Below, one piece after another: positions 38,801-52,400 of a stretch of DNA of 64,000 nucleotides. The position numbers and the translations under genes are program-made. The stretch's first letter is position 1. The number at the start of each line of letters is the position of its first letter. The stretch is from positions 91,518,431 to 91,582,430 of the forward strand of contig NC_092461.1 of assembly GCF_047495875.1 (NCBI RefSeq), read 5' to 3'. The stretch comes from Pithys albifrons albifrons (lineage: Eukaryota; Chordata; Aves; Passeriformes; Thamnophilidae). Under the pieces are notes generated by a model. The model had not been told where the DNA came from. It did no database searches and saw nothing but the letters and a program-made list of their open reading frames with translations.

Positions 38801-41800
38801 ATATGACTTTTGACTTTGCTTTTCCTAGTGGGCTCTGAACCACATAAAATTCTCTCTGTCCTTAATTATTTTGTCTAAATTTAGGACAATGCTTCTATAT
38901 TTAGCTGTTTGTGTATAGTACTCATGAGTCTGAGGCTAAAATTGGTGGTTGATATTTGACCTGCCTTTCCCTATTAGTCATTGCTTCTAAAGACAATTGT
39001 ATTTATGGCCCATCTCTTCTTGCTCTAATCTGAATGTCCACAGGAACAAAGCAAGCAGTAAAGCAGTGAAGCTTACTCCACATTTTAAATCTGAGTTCCA
39101 TGTGGCTGATACTCAGTGTTCTGTTACTGTTTGACTTCTATTTGTCTCTTTTTCCTTTAGCTGAGGACTTTATTAGATAGTAAATGATTCATGTGAAAAA
39201 AAAAATTACAGAACACATGGAACATACCTCATAAAACAAGAGAAGACCAACATCTAGGTCATGGAATTCAACAAAGTTCAGAAACATTCAGGCACGTGAA
39301 GACCTAAAAGTGCAGTTTAACTATCAGTTCCTCATGCAAGCAAAAAAAAAATAATTGAAAAAACAGCATTTACAAAAATTAGCAAGGAAAACTTCAGTTT
39401 TAATTGGAAAAATTGTTTTAAGTGGTATAAAGACACGAAAAAGTTTGATGGGTAGATAAACCAAATAAATTGTTCCCTGCAGCTGAAAATATGAAGCCTG
39501 TCTTCCTTTTTCTTCTTCTCCTGCTTCTCTCTGTGAGTCAGCTCCTACCTTCCTATTCCCCTTCTCAAAGCCACCCATAGTCCACTATCACATCTTATGG
39601 CTGAAATTTCAGAAAACTATCCACAACAAAAATACCACAAATGGTGTTCCATTTAAGTGAATTAAATCAGTTCTTGGAGAAATGCAAGTGTCAGAGAAAA
39701 CACTAAGTATATGATAGGAAAAGAAAGGGAGAGAAAGGGAGAGGATCTCATTTTTTTGGTAGCAGTGAGCTGGTATGTCTGCTCATTCTGTCTCTCAAGA
39801 CTGTCCCCTAAAAAGATACCAGTTGAGAGAATGTGGTTTTGTCCTACACATTCCACAACTGATGTAGACCCACAATTGATCTCTGTGACACCGTAGCTAT
39901 CCTGGAATTCCATCAAAAAGTACCTTATTTACTCAGGAATCAGACATCCTCCTATGGCTTCAGAGCACTCCACTCTGCTTTTCTCCATAAAAGAGTGTTT
40001 CGGTTTTTTCTCCATAATTCAGTGGAGCTTCTTTTCATAACAAGGATGGAAAACCTTCTGTCTTGGGTTCAAAAGCTCTTTTTCTGGTTTTGGAGTAACA
40101 AGAATCACCTACACTTAGACGGTCACACAATATCACCCTCCAAAGAAGCTTCTGTCCAATATTCTTCAGGTCTCATGGCAGAGGAGATGCACACAGTTCT
40201 TCAGCTACCTCTCGGCTCAGAAAGGGTTCTATACTCAGCTCCATGTTTCCAAAAGAGATCTGGAAAAAATGTTCTTTGTCTGAATGTTATTGTTCCTTGG
40301 GGGTGGCAGAGCATGCTCCTTCTGCAAGGACTCCAAGACCCCCCATGGCACACAGCAGCTTCCAGGAAATCTGTGATAGGCCAATACCCCCCGTAAGCCT
40401 CTAAACCATCCACAATCCCCGACAGCCACCATGTCAAATGACAATAGTGCAGAATCCCCAAAAGATTTTCAGTCTTCTGACAATGAATTCAGAACTTTAT
40501 TACAATAAGTAGACTAGAATTCCCCTTAGGAAGGCACTCCCAAAGTATGGTGCACCAGGCCAGGCTAAAGGCTCTAAGGCTGGCCTGCACAAGTCTATGA
40601 AAACAGTGTTTTCAACACTGTCTCTTAAAGGTTTGACGAAACAGCCCAGTGGTGGTACCAGAGAAAGAATGAGGCTAACAAGCATCCATCACTCAGAAAC
40701 TTTGACAACTACCACCCTAAACTGCTTTTTCCCCCTATCCTACTACTCCTGGCAGATTTTTTCAGTCCCCTTCTACCAGCCATCCCTCAGCAAAATTAAA
40801 GATACAGCATGTGTGCACCCTCACCAGGGTTCCCCTTCTCCATCAAGGCTCTAGCTCTTCTGAGAGCAGCAGATTCCAGAGCCACACCAATGTTCAGCTT
40901 GATGACAATCCTGCTGACATGAACATCCCTGCCTAGACAAACTGCCTTTTCAGTTCTTTCGGGTATCAAATGTCACAGAGGTGGACCTCTTTCAAGAGAC
41001 CTTTTTCTAGGGTTCCAGCACGACTAACCTTAACCTTGGCAGCACACCACAGCTCAGTAAAGTTTACATACTTAGTTAAAGGCAGTCACATACAGTCTGT
41101 CTAGCAATACTGATGTCAACAGGTATTGCCCAATATTTTCCCTACTCAGTTTTACTGGCTCTAGATTGCCTGATTTTGTCTTGCGTAAGATTTCTGTGGT
41201 TAAGAAAGAGAATGATGGATTTTTGACACCTACCAGTCTCCTGTTATTTACAGGAGGGCACTTGAAATGAAAGTGGTGGTGTCTCCCACTGCTGACTATG
41301 CAGCATGCCTGACTATATGATTGTCCTTTAACCAAGAGGAGGTCACACCAAACAATGTTGCTACAGATGTCTGTCCTCTTTCTTACCAGTCTGCTCCCTC
41401 ATAGAAGGAGTGACCAGAATGTTCTGTGCTTGAAACCACGCTGTGGTTTCCACAATGCCTGGGTCATCACCTAAGAAACTGCTCTTAATCATGGCTATTC
41501 CTTCCAAGTACCAGAAGACAAAAGATGCCTTTCTAAGATACATCATTGTGGTTTTAAGATAGAAGTGTGTCTAAAACTCTAGATCAGACGGTAGTTGCGA
41601 CACAGGTAGATCAGAGAAATTTATTGTCATTCAGCACATAGTGCTCAAACTTGAGTGCAAATCTCACAGCTGGTATGATTCTAACCTCTGCTCTCAATCT
41701 AGCCTGCACTTATGGACAAGTTCAAAAACTACTCTCATAAAAGTCATATTTCTTCCTGCCACATGCTGCAGTATTTTCTATCAATTTCTTGTACCAATAT

Positions 41801-44800
41801 GGGGACATTTTACATAGTTTATTCATTCATTAAATGAAAAAAACCCACGTGATTATGGAATAACAAATACTGTGTGATTTGTCTGCCAGGATATGTAGGA
41901 TCTTTCATGTTCATTTTGGGTATTTTTTGAGATGGAGATACTCTAGGTTGTAATTTTTGTGCAACAATTAGCATCCAATTTGGATGCCTGTCTCATGGTG
42001 TTACAAATTCCACGATACCTGTCATTAACATCTCTAAAAAAACTAACTTTCTAAGATTCTTTCCTTGACATGCAGATAGAGAACATACCAGCTTTTTGGT
42101 CAGTACAACACTTAAATCTGACCTTGACCATATCTCCAAGTATCTCCTGTTTAGAACCAAAACAAAGCAAAGCTGCTCCTGAAGTATTAGAATTTGGTTT
42201 GCTCCTTCTCTGAGAACTATCATCATACCTCAGAACTAGACTTGCTGTCATTATACTTCCTTGCTTATTTCAAATTTTGCCCTAGTACTCATAAAATATG
42301 ATAAGGGACATATTAGAAACTTACCAATATGAGAAAACTAGGGACAAATCAGGTATTGAGAAGCTAAATCACTGAATGTGCTTTGAAACATCAAAAAGTA
42401 TTAGCTTTTCTTAACAGATTCAGTTTCCTATCCTTTTCCTGTCCTTGGCACTACTATATTCACCTTTCTGCCTTTTCCTGTACTCACCAGAATGACTGAC
42501 ATGTCAGCAAGAAGCACGAAAAATGTGAAGTACTTGTCCTATATTCTGTGAATTGTCAATAGTTTCAAAGAATATCACTGTTGAAAACTACTCCATCAGA
42601 GCTCCTAAACACCCTTAGAACAGCCTCTTTCCTTAGCACAGTGTAAGAATCCCATAAATACTGTTTAGGCATATTAGTCCCACCAGCAGTGCTCAGCAGT
42701 GCAGTCAACAGCAGAGAGCAGAGAATCAGAAGCAGCTGTAATAGGTGTTGTAAAAACTGTGGACAAACATATACATAGGGGTTTTTTCTCCAGCTGATAT
42801 GACCACTGCAACCAAAAGTGCAGGACAACCTCAGCTGTAAGCAAGTACAACACTGTTAATATCGAAGAAACTGCATCATGCATGGTTTGGGGTTTTTTTC
42901 TTATAAGACCTATTATCATAAATAAAAACTACACCTGCTGGTAGCTCCTCATTACCTCAAAATCCCCTTCAGAGACCTTGCACAGTTTCTTCTTCATTTT
43001 ATTGCTTGCTACCTTTATAACATTTCATTTATGGCAGAGGAGTTAATTTCAATATGTGACACAAAGACAGTAATAGATTTCATTGCACTAATAAATTTCA
43101 TGAGGGAATTGCCTGTGAAGCAAGATGTCATTAAAAATAGTCTCTTTATACTGAAATGATTGTGAAATCTTTTCAGCAAAGGTTATGCAATATATACGTT
43201 TTTGCAATGCTTTTTGAAAAGAACAAATATATATGTATTAATGAAATAAGAAAAAGCTCTCTAAACTACAGTCATTCTGAAATACACCATTCTCCCAGTC
43301 ATGAGTCTTGATGTGCCAAGGCAACTCCATCTGCTTCTGCTAAACAAGTAAACTTGCAATAGCCTGTAAGTAGGTATGAAGCTTTCCTTTTCAGAACATT
43401 CATGTTCCCCACAGGGTCCTGCCACAGATGCTGTAAGAAGTCTGTTAGAGATTAAAACAAATTCAAGTTGTAAAATATTTTTCACTTCCTTTCCTGAGTC
43501 TCTCTTTGCAAATTGCAAGCCAGAAACAAAACCAATACACAGTCAAACAAGGATTAAGACACCTTTTAAATATTTGTATTGAACAGGTAAAAATAAGTAT
43601 TTATACTGTTTATTCTAATGTATTTATTATGAGTAGCCTACACTATTTAAAAAGAAAATGTATTCTGACTTACTATATTAATTTATTTACCAGTCAAGAG
43701 AAACGTTACTGAGAAACCACATAAATACTCGCCTATATATTTTTGTTGTTGTTTTTTCTAGCCACATAAAGATTTCAGTAAAGGATGTGACGTTTTTAGC
43801 AAAACTGTTAGGAGATATAGACCCTCCAGCACAGACATACCAGTCTGGATTCATGACACTGGCACAGCTTATAGCTAAAATGCAGCACTGCATAGCAATA
43901 CTTGTGTTTGGAGAATGGGAAGCTGTAGTCTTTTTCCCATACTGATATAAATTGAAGCCGTAGCACTCTGAGTAAGAATGAGCTCTTCTGCACGTATGTA
44001 CCCTCTTTCAGGTCTAGCGCAGGATGAAGCTGCTACCCCTCCTGGTTGGTCTCCATAGTCCATTAGTTCCAGGTTAATGCTTGCAGAGACCTGCTAACCA
44101 AAGAGATCATATAGGGCCCTTCCTCGTACACATTAGTCCAGCCTGCAAGGTTGTCACCTGGTTTAATCAAACCCCCTAGATGGGCCTGTAGTGGATAAAG
44201 TAAGCAGGCTTATTTCCATTACAAGATTTACCAGGGTGATACACTTCAGCAGCAAGACTGGCAATGAGGAGGTATTTTAACATTCTCATCCAGTCCAGCT
44301 ATTTGCAAAGTCAGCAGCTGCCAACACAGCGCAAAGCAGAGTGACTGTGACTCAGAAGAAAACAATGCCTGGCGGGATTCAGTATTTAGCCCTGCTCAGC
44401 CTGCAAGGCATCCCCTCCAGGTTGAACCATTAAAGTCTGAAGATAATGACTGATAACCTCACACCCACATACTTCTACAAGGATAGGTAATATCCCCTAC
44501 CATAAATATACAGATACATATAAATCATTATTTGCATTACTGATTGAAATCTAGTTTCTGACTCCAACAGGGACATACTGTTACCCTGTCTTCTTAGGAC
44601 AGAAATACACCCTCATGTTCTGTGGTAACAGCCTCAAAAATAAGAGGGTGTCAGTGAAAGCTTGACTATTCCATTATTCTGCAATTGCATCGTGGCACCA
44701 CAGTAGGAAAGTGATGTCATATGCAAACAGGTAAGAAATCATTCAGTCGCATCAATGATGAACCTAAAGGCAAAACTACCATCACCTTTAGTTTTCAAGG

Positions 44801-47800
44801 TATCCATAAAATACTTAGTCAAACTTCTCCAGTCACCCTATTGTTTGGTTTGAAATGTTAGTAGCTTCTATGATGTCATTCAAATTCTCTGCTAACACTG
44901 AAGTTTTAGCATCAGAAGTAGAGTTCATTAAGTGAAACCCATGAAAAGTAAGTTGCTTTTTCACATCTTTGCCATTGTGATTTTTGAGCTAATGATTCTC
45001 CCCCAAGCACATAATATGGCACTCATTACTAAAGATGGCCAATCTTGGGTAGAGCTTTTGTGAGCATTTTAGAGTATAATGAGGCACTACATTGCAAGGC
45101 CTAATACTTTGACTTGAATCCTGCAGTAACAAAGCAAGTGGTTAAAACAAGGCAAATCTTATGTATGTATGCTGGTTTGAGTAATTTATTTCTTCAAGTT
45201 ACTGGACTGAATTTATTTTGTCTGTGCACATAATGTCACACATCTCCTGTAAACAGGTCTTTGCTGAGGATTTTGCCTGTTCATGCTACAGTTAAGACAA
45301 GTGATTTTCAGCCTTTCAGTTTGAAGACCCAGAAAAGTGTGCAGGGGTGGAAGGAAGAGCAAATTTAAGCCTGTGCGATTTCTCTTTGTGTTTTTTAGGT
45401 CCCTGAGTCCACCAGTGCTTTGAGGGTCTTCAGAATTTGAAACAACTTAGACTCTTAATGCTTATGAAATAAATAAATAAAAGCTCCAAACCCCTTCTCT
45501 GTATGGCCGTTAACAATTTATCCCCGAGAATGTTGCTGACTTTGCCAATAGCTTGTTCTGCATATTTACTCATGCATCGACTGGAGACAAGAGTTTTTCT
45601 TTCAAGAAACTTGCTGGTGTATGTGTGACAGGTGATGAAAGACAGTCTGGTCTTCCTGTGAGTCCTCCCCACACGCCCTCCCCCCTTCTCCCTTGTGATT
45701 GTCTCTGATGGGCAATATGATTTGTCCTAAGATAAAATATCCCATGGAAATTGGAGGAGGAACTCTCTGGATGCTCTCATTAGGGAATACATTTATTTTT
45801 GGGTGGGTGAGTAGAAGTGCTAAAACATAGTCTCATATGGAGATAAACCTAAAGTAGCCCCATAGGTGCTTTGCAATTTTGTGTTCTGCAAGGTCAGAGA
45901 CTGTAAACCTGTATGTTTCTAGATGGACCTTTTTATAGTATAACCCTTTAGACCTGCCTATATTCTGTACTGCATTGGCAATATTCAAATACTGTCTTAG
46001 CAATAAATCTAATCATAACCATCCATGTAATCAGTGTCAAATTTATCACGTCTGACCAAGAGTCTTCTTTCTACTACTCTGCTGCAATATATTTGATCAA
46101 ATTTAATTATTCTGGACTAATAGAATCCGTTTAAGTTTTCCTTTCTGCAATGCTAAGGAAGTTATGAGCTGTTAAGAAAGCTGCTATTCTCTTCAAATAT
46201 TACTCCATAAATTCTTCATTATTAAAACATATAAACTACCTCTGTAGGCTAGTCCTCTCTTTCCCCTTTCCCCTTTTCCTTTTCCTTCTTTGAGAATTTA
46301 GTCAGTTACCTTCTACTGGAGGCCTTTACTGGTTTGGGCAGCAGATCAGATGTACTGGTCTTTGGCTTCTAGAATTCCTTTTCAAGCCATTAAAAATTCA
46401 TTTGCGTTCTGTCATTTCCAGAGGCTGAAACAGACTGAAGTGGTAAGGTAGTGACAGACATGGAAGTTTTTATGACTTAGAGAGAAGTATCTTTACATCT
46501 TTGGTTTTGTCCTAACCTGTTACAAGACAGGATTTAGCTGTCTCCAGGTTTCTGTCCTAGTGTTCAAATTCCCCTGGCCTTATAAAGAGCTTTGTCCCTG
46601 ATAGCAATGACTTCTGACTATAACTGCATTACGTTGTAATTAATATAGTGTAAAACCTCCACAACTTAAACCAAAATCCAAAAGGTAGACAGCTCATAAG
46701 AAAAGACCCTTTTCCTCGACCTCATTCTGGTAGTCAGCCTGTTAAAGGAGAATTCTTATTAACGTCATTGCATTTTGAACTTCTCTGTAAAATTGATTTC
46801 TTTAGTAAACACTGTCTTTGCTGGTCCTTCACATGCAACTCTGCCACTCTTGTTTTAATTTTAAATCCGAAGCATGAAGGAACATGAAGTTGCCATGTCC
46901 TTTCCACGGGGGGACTATGCACTTAGCGTCCCTATTTCTAACACTTTCTTTCTCTTTGATCTGCTTGCTCCATTATGGTTTTTTTCCATTCTGAGCGGGA
47001 ATCAAGAGGGCAGGAAGGTAGAGGAGGAATGTGTTGAGGAGAATTGGTTTCCCTTGATACTTTCCTAAACAGGTTTTCTGGAAAAGAAACACACCGTTTC
47101 AGGCCATGCATTAATAATGTGATGTCCAGCCTCCACATTTGGAGGATACCCATTTGGCTTTGTGGTTTTTGCAGGGAGCTTTTGTACAGAAACAACTTGT
47201 CCAATGAAGTAGTCGCATCATGTGTGAAACTAAACTGGGCCAAATAGAGAAATTTTGCCAGCTAGGTGGAGCTCCCCCACTAAATTTCTTCCTGTCTTGA
47301 GTTTGTACAGCCTTAATCACTATTGCTGAATCTGTAAATTCCATTTTAAAGATGACCAGTTTACAAAGAAACTAAAATCAAAATGTGGGAGAAGCTCTCT
47401 CCTCTGTAGACTTTGCCACAGGCAGAGATGAACTCACCGTAATCCAGGATTGTATGGATCCATGCTGTTCTTGAGCCTGTATCTCTGGGATGTTTTTATT
47501 CAGTGCAATTCTGGAAGTGCTGATAATACTCTAAGTAGTTTTCTTCTTGGATAATAGAATTGTAAAAATACTGTGTGATTACTAAAATATAGCCCATAGG
47601 TTGCTGTAAGATAAACTTACCACGTAGCCATAATAAACATCTGTTCATGGCAAGACTTACTCTTCCCCCTGAAATCAAATAGTAATTCTCCATGCTTGGC
47701 ATCCTTTGTTTCTGTACTTTCTAGGACTCCAGAGAGCCCAAAATCAGGTGATTTCTACCTATATATGACAAGGATGTAACCTTTCACTGCAGCCTGAGAT

Positions 47801-49842
47801 GTGAGTATCTGATGAAATTCATCATTCATTCTTATTCTGAATCCACAGTAAAAAAATTGCAGAACATTTTAGGCATTGATGCAAGAACATAAATTTTCTA
47901 TAGGCCTTTAGTGATGCTGAGGACACTTAGTCTTTAGTAATTTTCAGTAAATACATGAAGTGAAGCTTAGTACATGGTTCTACTGATAGTTCAGGAAGAA
48001 ATACCAAATCTAGATTGCTGTCTTACAGCAAGTTTTTATTGTGAAAAAACATGGTTGCTTTGTTGTGGCTGCGAGAAGAGCCTAATGCATATCCTCCTCA
48101 GTGTTCAAAAGTGATGATTTTGTTGAAAGCACACGTGGGGTCAGTTCCTGTTGCTCAGCTGCTGAACAGTAATCATTATACTACAGTAATATGTTTATTA
48201 TTTGCTGTGATATCCAAAGTCAGGGTTCTGGATTTGAAATGTAATAAAATACAGCTAGCAAGAAACTAATTTTTTTTCCACAGAACTACTTTTTGTAGTA
48301 TATGTGAAACTTTAAGGACCATACTGAAGTATAATTAAGTCAAGCTTTTTGGGATAAAAAAAAAGAAATAGTGAACAAATAACTCTCTATGCCAATAATC
48401 AAAGACATTTGTTTGAAACCAAATTTCTCCAACAGAAATAAGTATATGTGTTCCAACTGCAATATGACACTAGATTGCAGACTTGTGTGATCATGTAAGA
48501 AATACATTGAACCACCATTACTTAATTCACCAAATAACCAATGAAAAGGAGAAAAAAAGTATCACATTGTAGTATTAATCATGGCAAGTCTTTTTTTTCT
48601 GAGAATATGCATACATTAATCCAATGTCAAAATTAGTATTTTCACCCTCAGTGTGTGGGAAAAGTTTAAAGAGTTTGAAGAATCCCTTTAGTTCAGATGA
48701 AGGCATTCTCTGAGATGCCCACTGACTGATTTTTGAAAAACTGTGTTCTAAGGAGCAGCAACCTTCTATCAGTTAGTGTCTCACATTTTAATATCTAATG
48801 GTGGCACGATAACTCATTTTGTCACAACTTGGGTGTAACATAGAAGATGAGACACCAGAAGGTAGGAATTTGGGGAAAACATCAGAAAGTCATTTGCACA
48901 TGCCTGATGAGAGTGGTAACTACATTTATGATGTTGTGGAAAGAAAGATATTTAAATGCAATGCTAATTTAATTTTATAAATACCAAATTGTATCATGAA
49001 GCCAAAATCTATTTTTATATCTTTCTTATTCCAAAAACACTGGAAAGTTGTTGACCCTAAAATGTAAATAATTGTTAAAGATTAGCAGTCTGTGTATTCA
49101 TTTACAATTGCAATTCCATTCACTTACTAACAAAAGATACTTTTTATTAAGAATTAAAAACCACTTAGCATTGTTCATTAATTGTAGAAAGTAGTATCCT
49201 TGCATGGAGCATCTTTGTTCTTCATATGGTGCATTCCCCTAGTTATCTAATTATTGTTCCTTTTCTAAAGTTGGGAGTTGGAACACCAATACACAGAACT
49301 GGGTCATAGGCAGAAATTTTTGGCCACAGAATCTCTCGTACTGCCTTCAGCCTGATTCAGGAGACACTTTTCATCGGGGCAACTTCTTGATATTTTCTAA
49401 CAGATGCTGAGCAGACTGTCACTAGAAAACATGTATTCCAGCATTATCTCACTTGTTTCTTATTGTTAAAAAAATCAACCTAACAAAAACAAATAAAAAA
49501 CCTAAACCCAACCAACCAAAGAAAGAACACTTTAGCAAGAGTAGAGTAAATTCCAGTGTGAGTGATTAAGTCTTGAATAGGCAAGAAACAGTAACTTTTT
49601 TAGTTTCATTTTCTCTTTTTATTATTAGGCTGTGATCCAGTAAATGCATCTGACATACATGTATTCACACGACTATCTTCATTGCTACGATTTTCCCCAA
49701 GTCCACAAAGTTAACAAATCCAAAAAAGTTCAGTAAAAACAACTTTTTCGTGCCTGCCTACCTTGCTTTTTAAAGGCTTCAGAGTTGAAAACAGGTACAT
49801 CAGCACTACAAAGATACAGCTGAGACTGTGTGGCCTTGGACC
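35869..49842. other. AT-rich intergenic or intronic DNA, unassigned
   Basis: About 14 kb without a supportable gene. No retroelement was recognised. A possible minus-strand polyadenylation motif (AATAAAG on the minus strand at about 40496-40502) lies beside a GC-richer block at 40150-41060, but no exon chain leads to it. Simple-repeat content is low. Stretches such as 43100-43260 look like typical vertebrate non-coding sequence, possibly conserved; that cannot be judged without comparison. Confidence 0.55.
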
Positions 49843-49895
49843 ATCCACAGAATCACAGACTATTCTGAGTTGGAAGGGACCCAACCAATCATCTT
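49843..49895 (-). mobile_element. CR1 3'-end fragment, minus strand
   Basis: ACAGAATCACAGACTATTCTGAGTTGGAAGGGACCC is the reverse complement of the CR1 3' terminus. Only about 50 bp are present, a severely 5'-truncated insertion. Confidence 0.85.
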
Positions 49896-50479
49896 CCACA
49901 GCCTACTAAAAGCTCATAAACATTTTGATATTATAATCACTCATCAAACCACTGTGTGGCATGTAACAAACCATGCCATGGTCTTCTGTATGATTTTACA
50001 CTGAATTTCAATCATTTCCATCTTTTTATATTCAGAAACAAAGCATTCCTTTCCTCAGCGGTTACATGCACACACCACATCCTGTGAACAAGGTGTTTCC
50101 TCCACTACAGGCCATGCTGCAGAGCATCACACCACTACCCCTGATGTCAGGGCTCAGAACACAAGGCACATTCCCCGCAACAGACTCAATTTCACCAACT
50201 GCCATCCCTGAGAGTGGCCAACACTGACGACTCTGGGAAAAGCACAGCACCGTCCCCCTTTAGTCAGTCAGTTAAAGATCCTTCTGAACCAGAAGTGACA
50301 TCACTACCTTTGTTTGTGGAGGTTTTTTTTCTTTAGTACCTTCTCTTGCTTATTCTCAAGCTTGCATTCCGAAGATTTCATCTTTCTTCATGATTTATTA
50401 CTGAGAAACTAATTATTTCCTCTGTATCCTCCCATCCACTATTTATCTCTCTGCAAAGAACTATCACATGCAACCCCTT

Positions 50480-51110
50480 TTCCTTGAAATCTATTATTTA
50501 AACGGAAAAACTTTTCTGTCCTTATATGAAAACTGTTCCAATGATCCTTCATCGTTTGTTGAGGGTTTTTTTTCCAAATTCCACTCTACCTTCCCTTTGA
50601 TAAGGTGGCCCAAAACACATGCAGTTTTCAAGATCTCCAGGAATTCATATACCAATATGATGGGATTTTCCTTTTTTTTCCCACTTTTTGTTCTTTCTAC
50701 CTCTTCCTAACATTGTACTGCTTCTCTTTTTGACCCCTGTTGAGTATTGAGCTGACATTTTCACAGGACTATTCACAATGAGTCCAGGATCCCTCCTGAG
50801 CGATAACAGGTAATGTAGAGCACATCGCTGAGTGTATAAGAGTGCATGTGTATTATTTTGCATTTATCAGTTCTGAATTTCCTCTGTTATTTTCTCACCA
50901 AGTCATGCAGAACTGCAAGATCTTCTGCACTGTTTTACAGCCAGCTTTACATTTGACATCTCCATAAGCTTTGTCATTCCCCTGATTCTCCTTGGACTGT
51001 TTTTGAACATAAAAATATAGACAGCTGCACTGTGCCAGACCAGTGATCCCCCTGACCAAGCATTCTGTGCAATATTGATTTAAAAAAAAGAATCTCAAGC
51101 AACAAGATCA
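50480..51110 (-). mobile_element. Ancient CR1-family LINE remnant, minus strand
   Basis: The plus strand shows CTTATATGAAAACTGTTCC, then GATAAGGTGGCCCAAAAC, TTGAGCTGACATTTTC, AGGACTATTCACAATGAGTCC and TTTGCATTTATCAGTTCTGAATTTCC. This matches the reverse complement of the ORF2 C-terminal region of older CR1 subfamilies shared with turtles and crocodilians. Divergence and small indels are extensive and no frame survives. The identification relies on the order of several short matches. Confidence 0.65.
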
Positions 51111-51199
51111 GAACACAACCCTGGAACACCTTCCACTCTCAACCCCTCATGAGCTTGCATGCTGTGTCTTTACAGCTTTGGCTTGTTTTCCACACTGCT

Positions 51200-51640
51200 G
51201 CCTCTTTGGACACAGGCAAACCCCTAGTATTTGTCATGTCCTCGGGTGTGGAATTTCAGAGCTTAGTGACACATTGTACAAATAACCACCTCCTCTTGTT
51301 CTGAACCTGACACCCACCAGCTTCCTTTGGCACTGCAGACACTCGGGCCCCAGTCACCCTCTCACAACACCCATGATTCGGTGGACTTCTGTTTATGAAG
51401 ACTGAGCCATTTGTTAGCTATTTCAGAATAGATTCACAGTTTCTCTAGGCTCAGGCTCAAAACTGAACTATCAAGCAAAAGGACTGTGACATCAACATTG
51501 TCCAGTGCTTTTCTGGAAAAAATTGTCATGGGTATTTTCTCCCTCCAATTTGATCTGCTTACTCTCACTCAAATGCTGCTTACAACAGATTAGCAAGGTT
51601 CTTGTTCCAAGAGCAGTTGAAACGCTCCTGCAACAGTTAA
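51200..51640 (-). mobile_element. Ancient CR1-family LINE remnant(s), minus strand
   Basis: TGGAATTTCAGAGCTTAGTG, AAATAACCACCTCCTCTTG, TCTGAACCTGACACCC and CACCCATGATTCGGTGG correspond to the reverse-oriented CR1 3' UTR and ORF2 end. After about 51470, TTGTCCAGTGCTTTTCTGG and AACAGATTAGCAAGG match a more internal part. The 3'-proximal piece lies right of the more internal piece at 50480-51110, so this is a second insertion rather than a continuation. Confidence 0.55.
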
Positions 51641-52149
51641 TAAACTTGACTCTTGCATTTTAACAATCAATAACACATCCATAAATAAAAAGTATAGTAA
51701 GAATAGTTGTGAAGAGGAATAAGGGAAACAGAAAAAGTTAACCTAAAATTTTTAGAAACATTCTTCTGTATTGCTTTTCTGCTTGACTTTCTATTGTCCC
51801 TCTTTGGGATATTTCCTCACCCAAAAAACAGAGTCTACTGCGGGCCAGTAAAGTGAAAAGCATTGAGAGCAGGAGTCATAAGGTAGACTACCAAAAACTG
51901 CACAGGAAGAACAGATAAAATATACCCTATTTTTTCTATAATTTTGTATACAGTTATTTGGGCTTTTTCAAAAGAAACCGAGATCATCTTTGTCTACACC
52001 CTAGAGATTTTTTTTCCTGGTCATTGTGGAAAGTCGAGGTAGAAGCAAGTGAATTTTACGCTTAATTCCGAGGACAGCGAGGTTTATAGTCACCCTGATG
52101 TGTTCCAGGAATCAATTCCTCAGTTGTGGGCTAGCTGCAGAAGCAGTTT

Positions 52150-52400
52150 GTCTCTCCCATTCATTCCCCATTTTGCCAACAATGCCATTGTTCCAGTGGA
52201 ATGCAGCTGTCATGAGCGGCCGTGACTGCAGAAGGTGCTCCCTCAGGCTGCCTGGGCCACCGCCATCAAGCATTGTAAAGTCTAAGACCAAAACCAAAAC
52301 CTTGAACTCGCTTTGGTACTCAGCAGGGTTACAGTGCAATGAGCAGAGCTTCAGGGCCATATGCTTTCAGCAGCCTGTATTAGGGAGGAGATGAATTGCT
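52150..52400. mobile_element. Possible ancient LINE (L2/L3-like) fragment
   Basis: The run CCTTGAACTCGCTTTGGTAC, CAGTGCAATGAGCAGAGC is reminiscent of an old L2/L3-type interspersed repeat. The match is short and from memory. The block is GC-richer than its neighbours, so it may instead be unique sequence. Confidence 0.3.
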
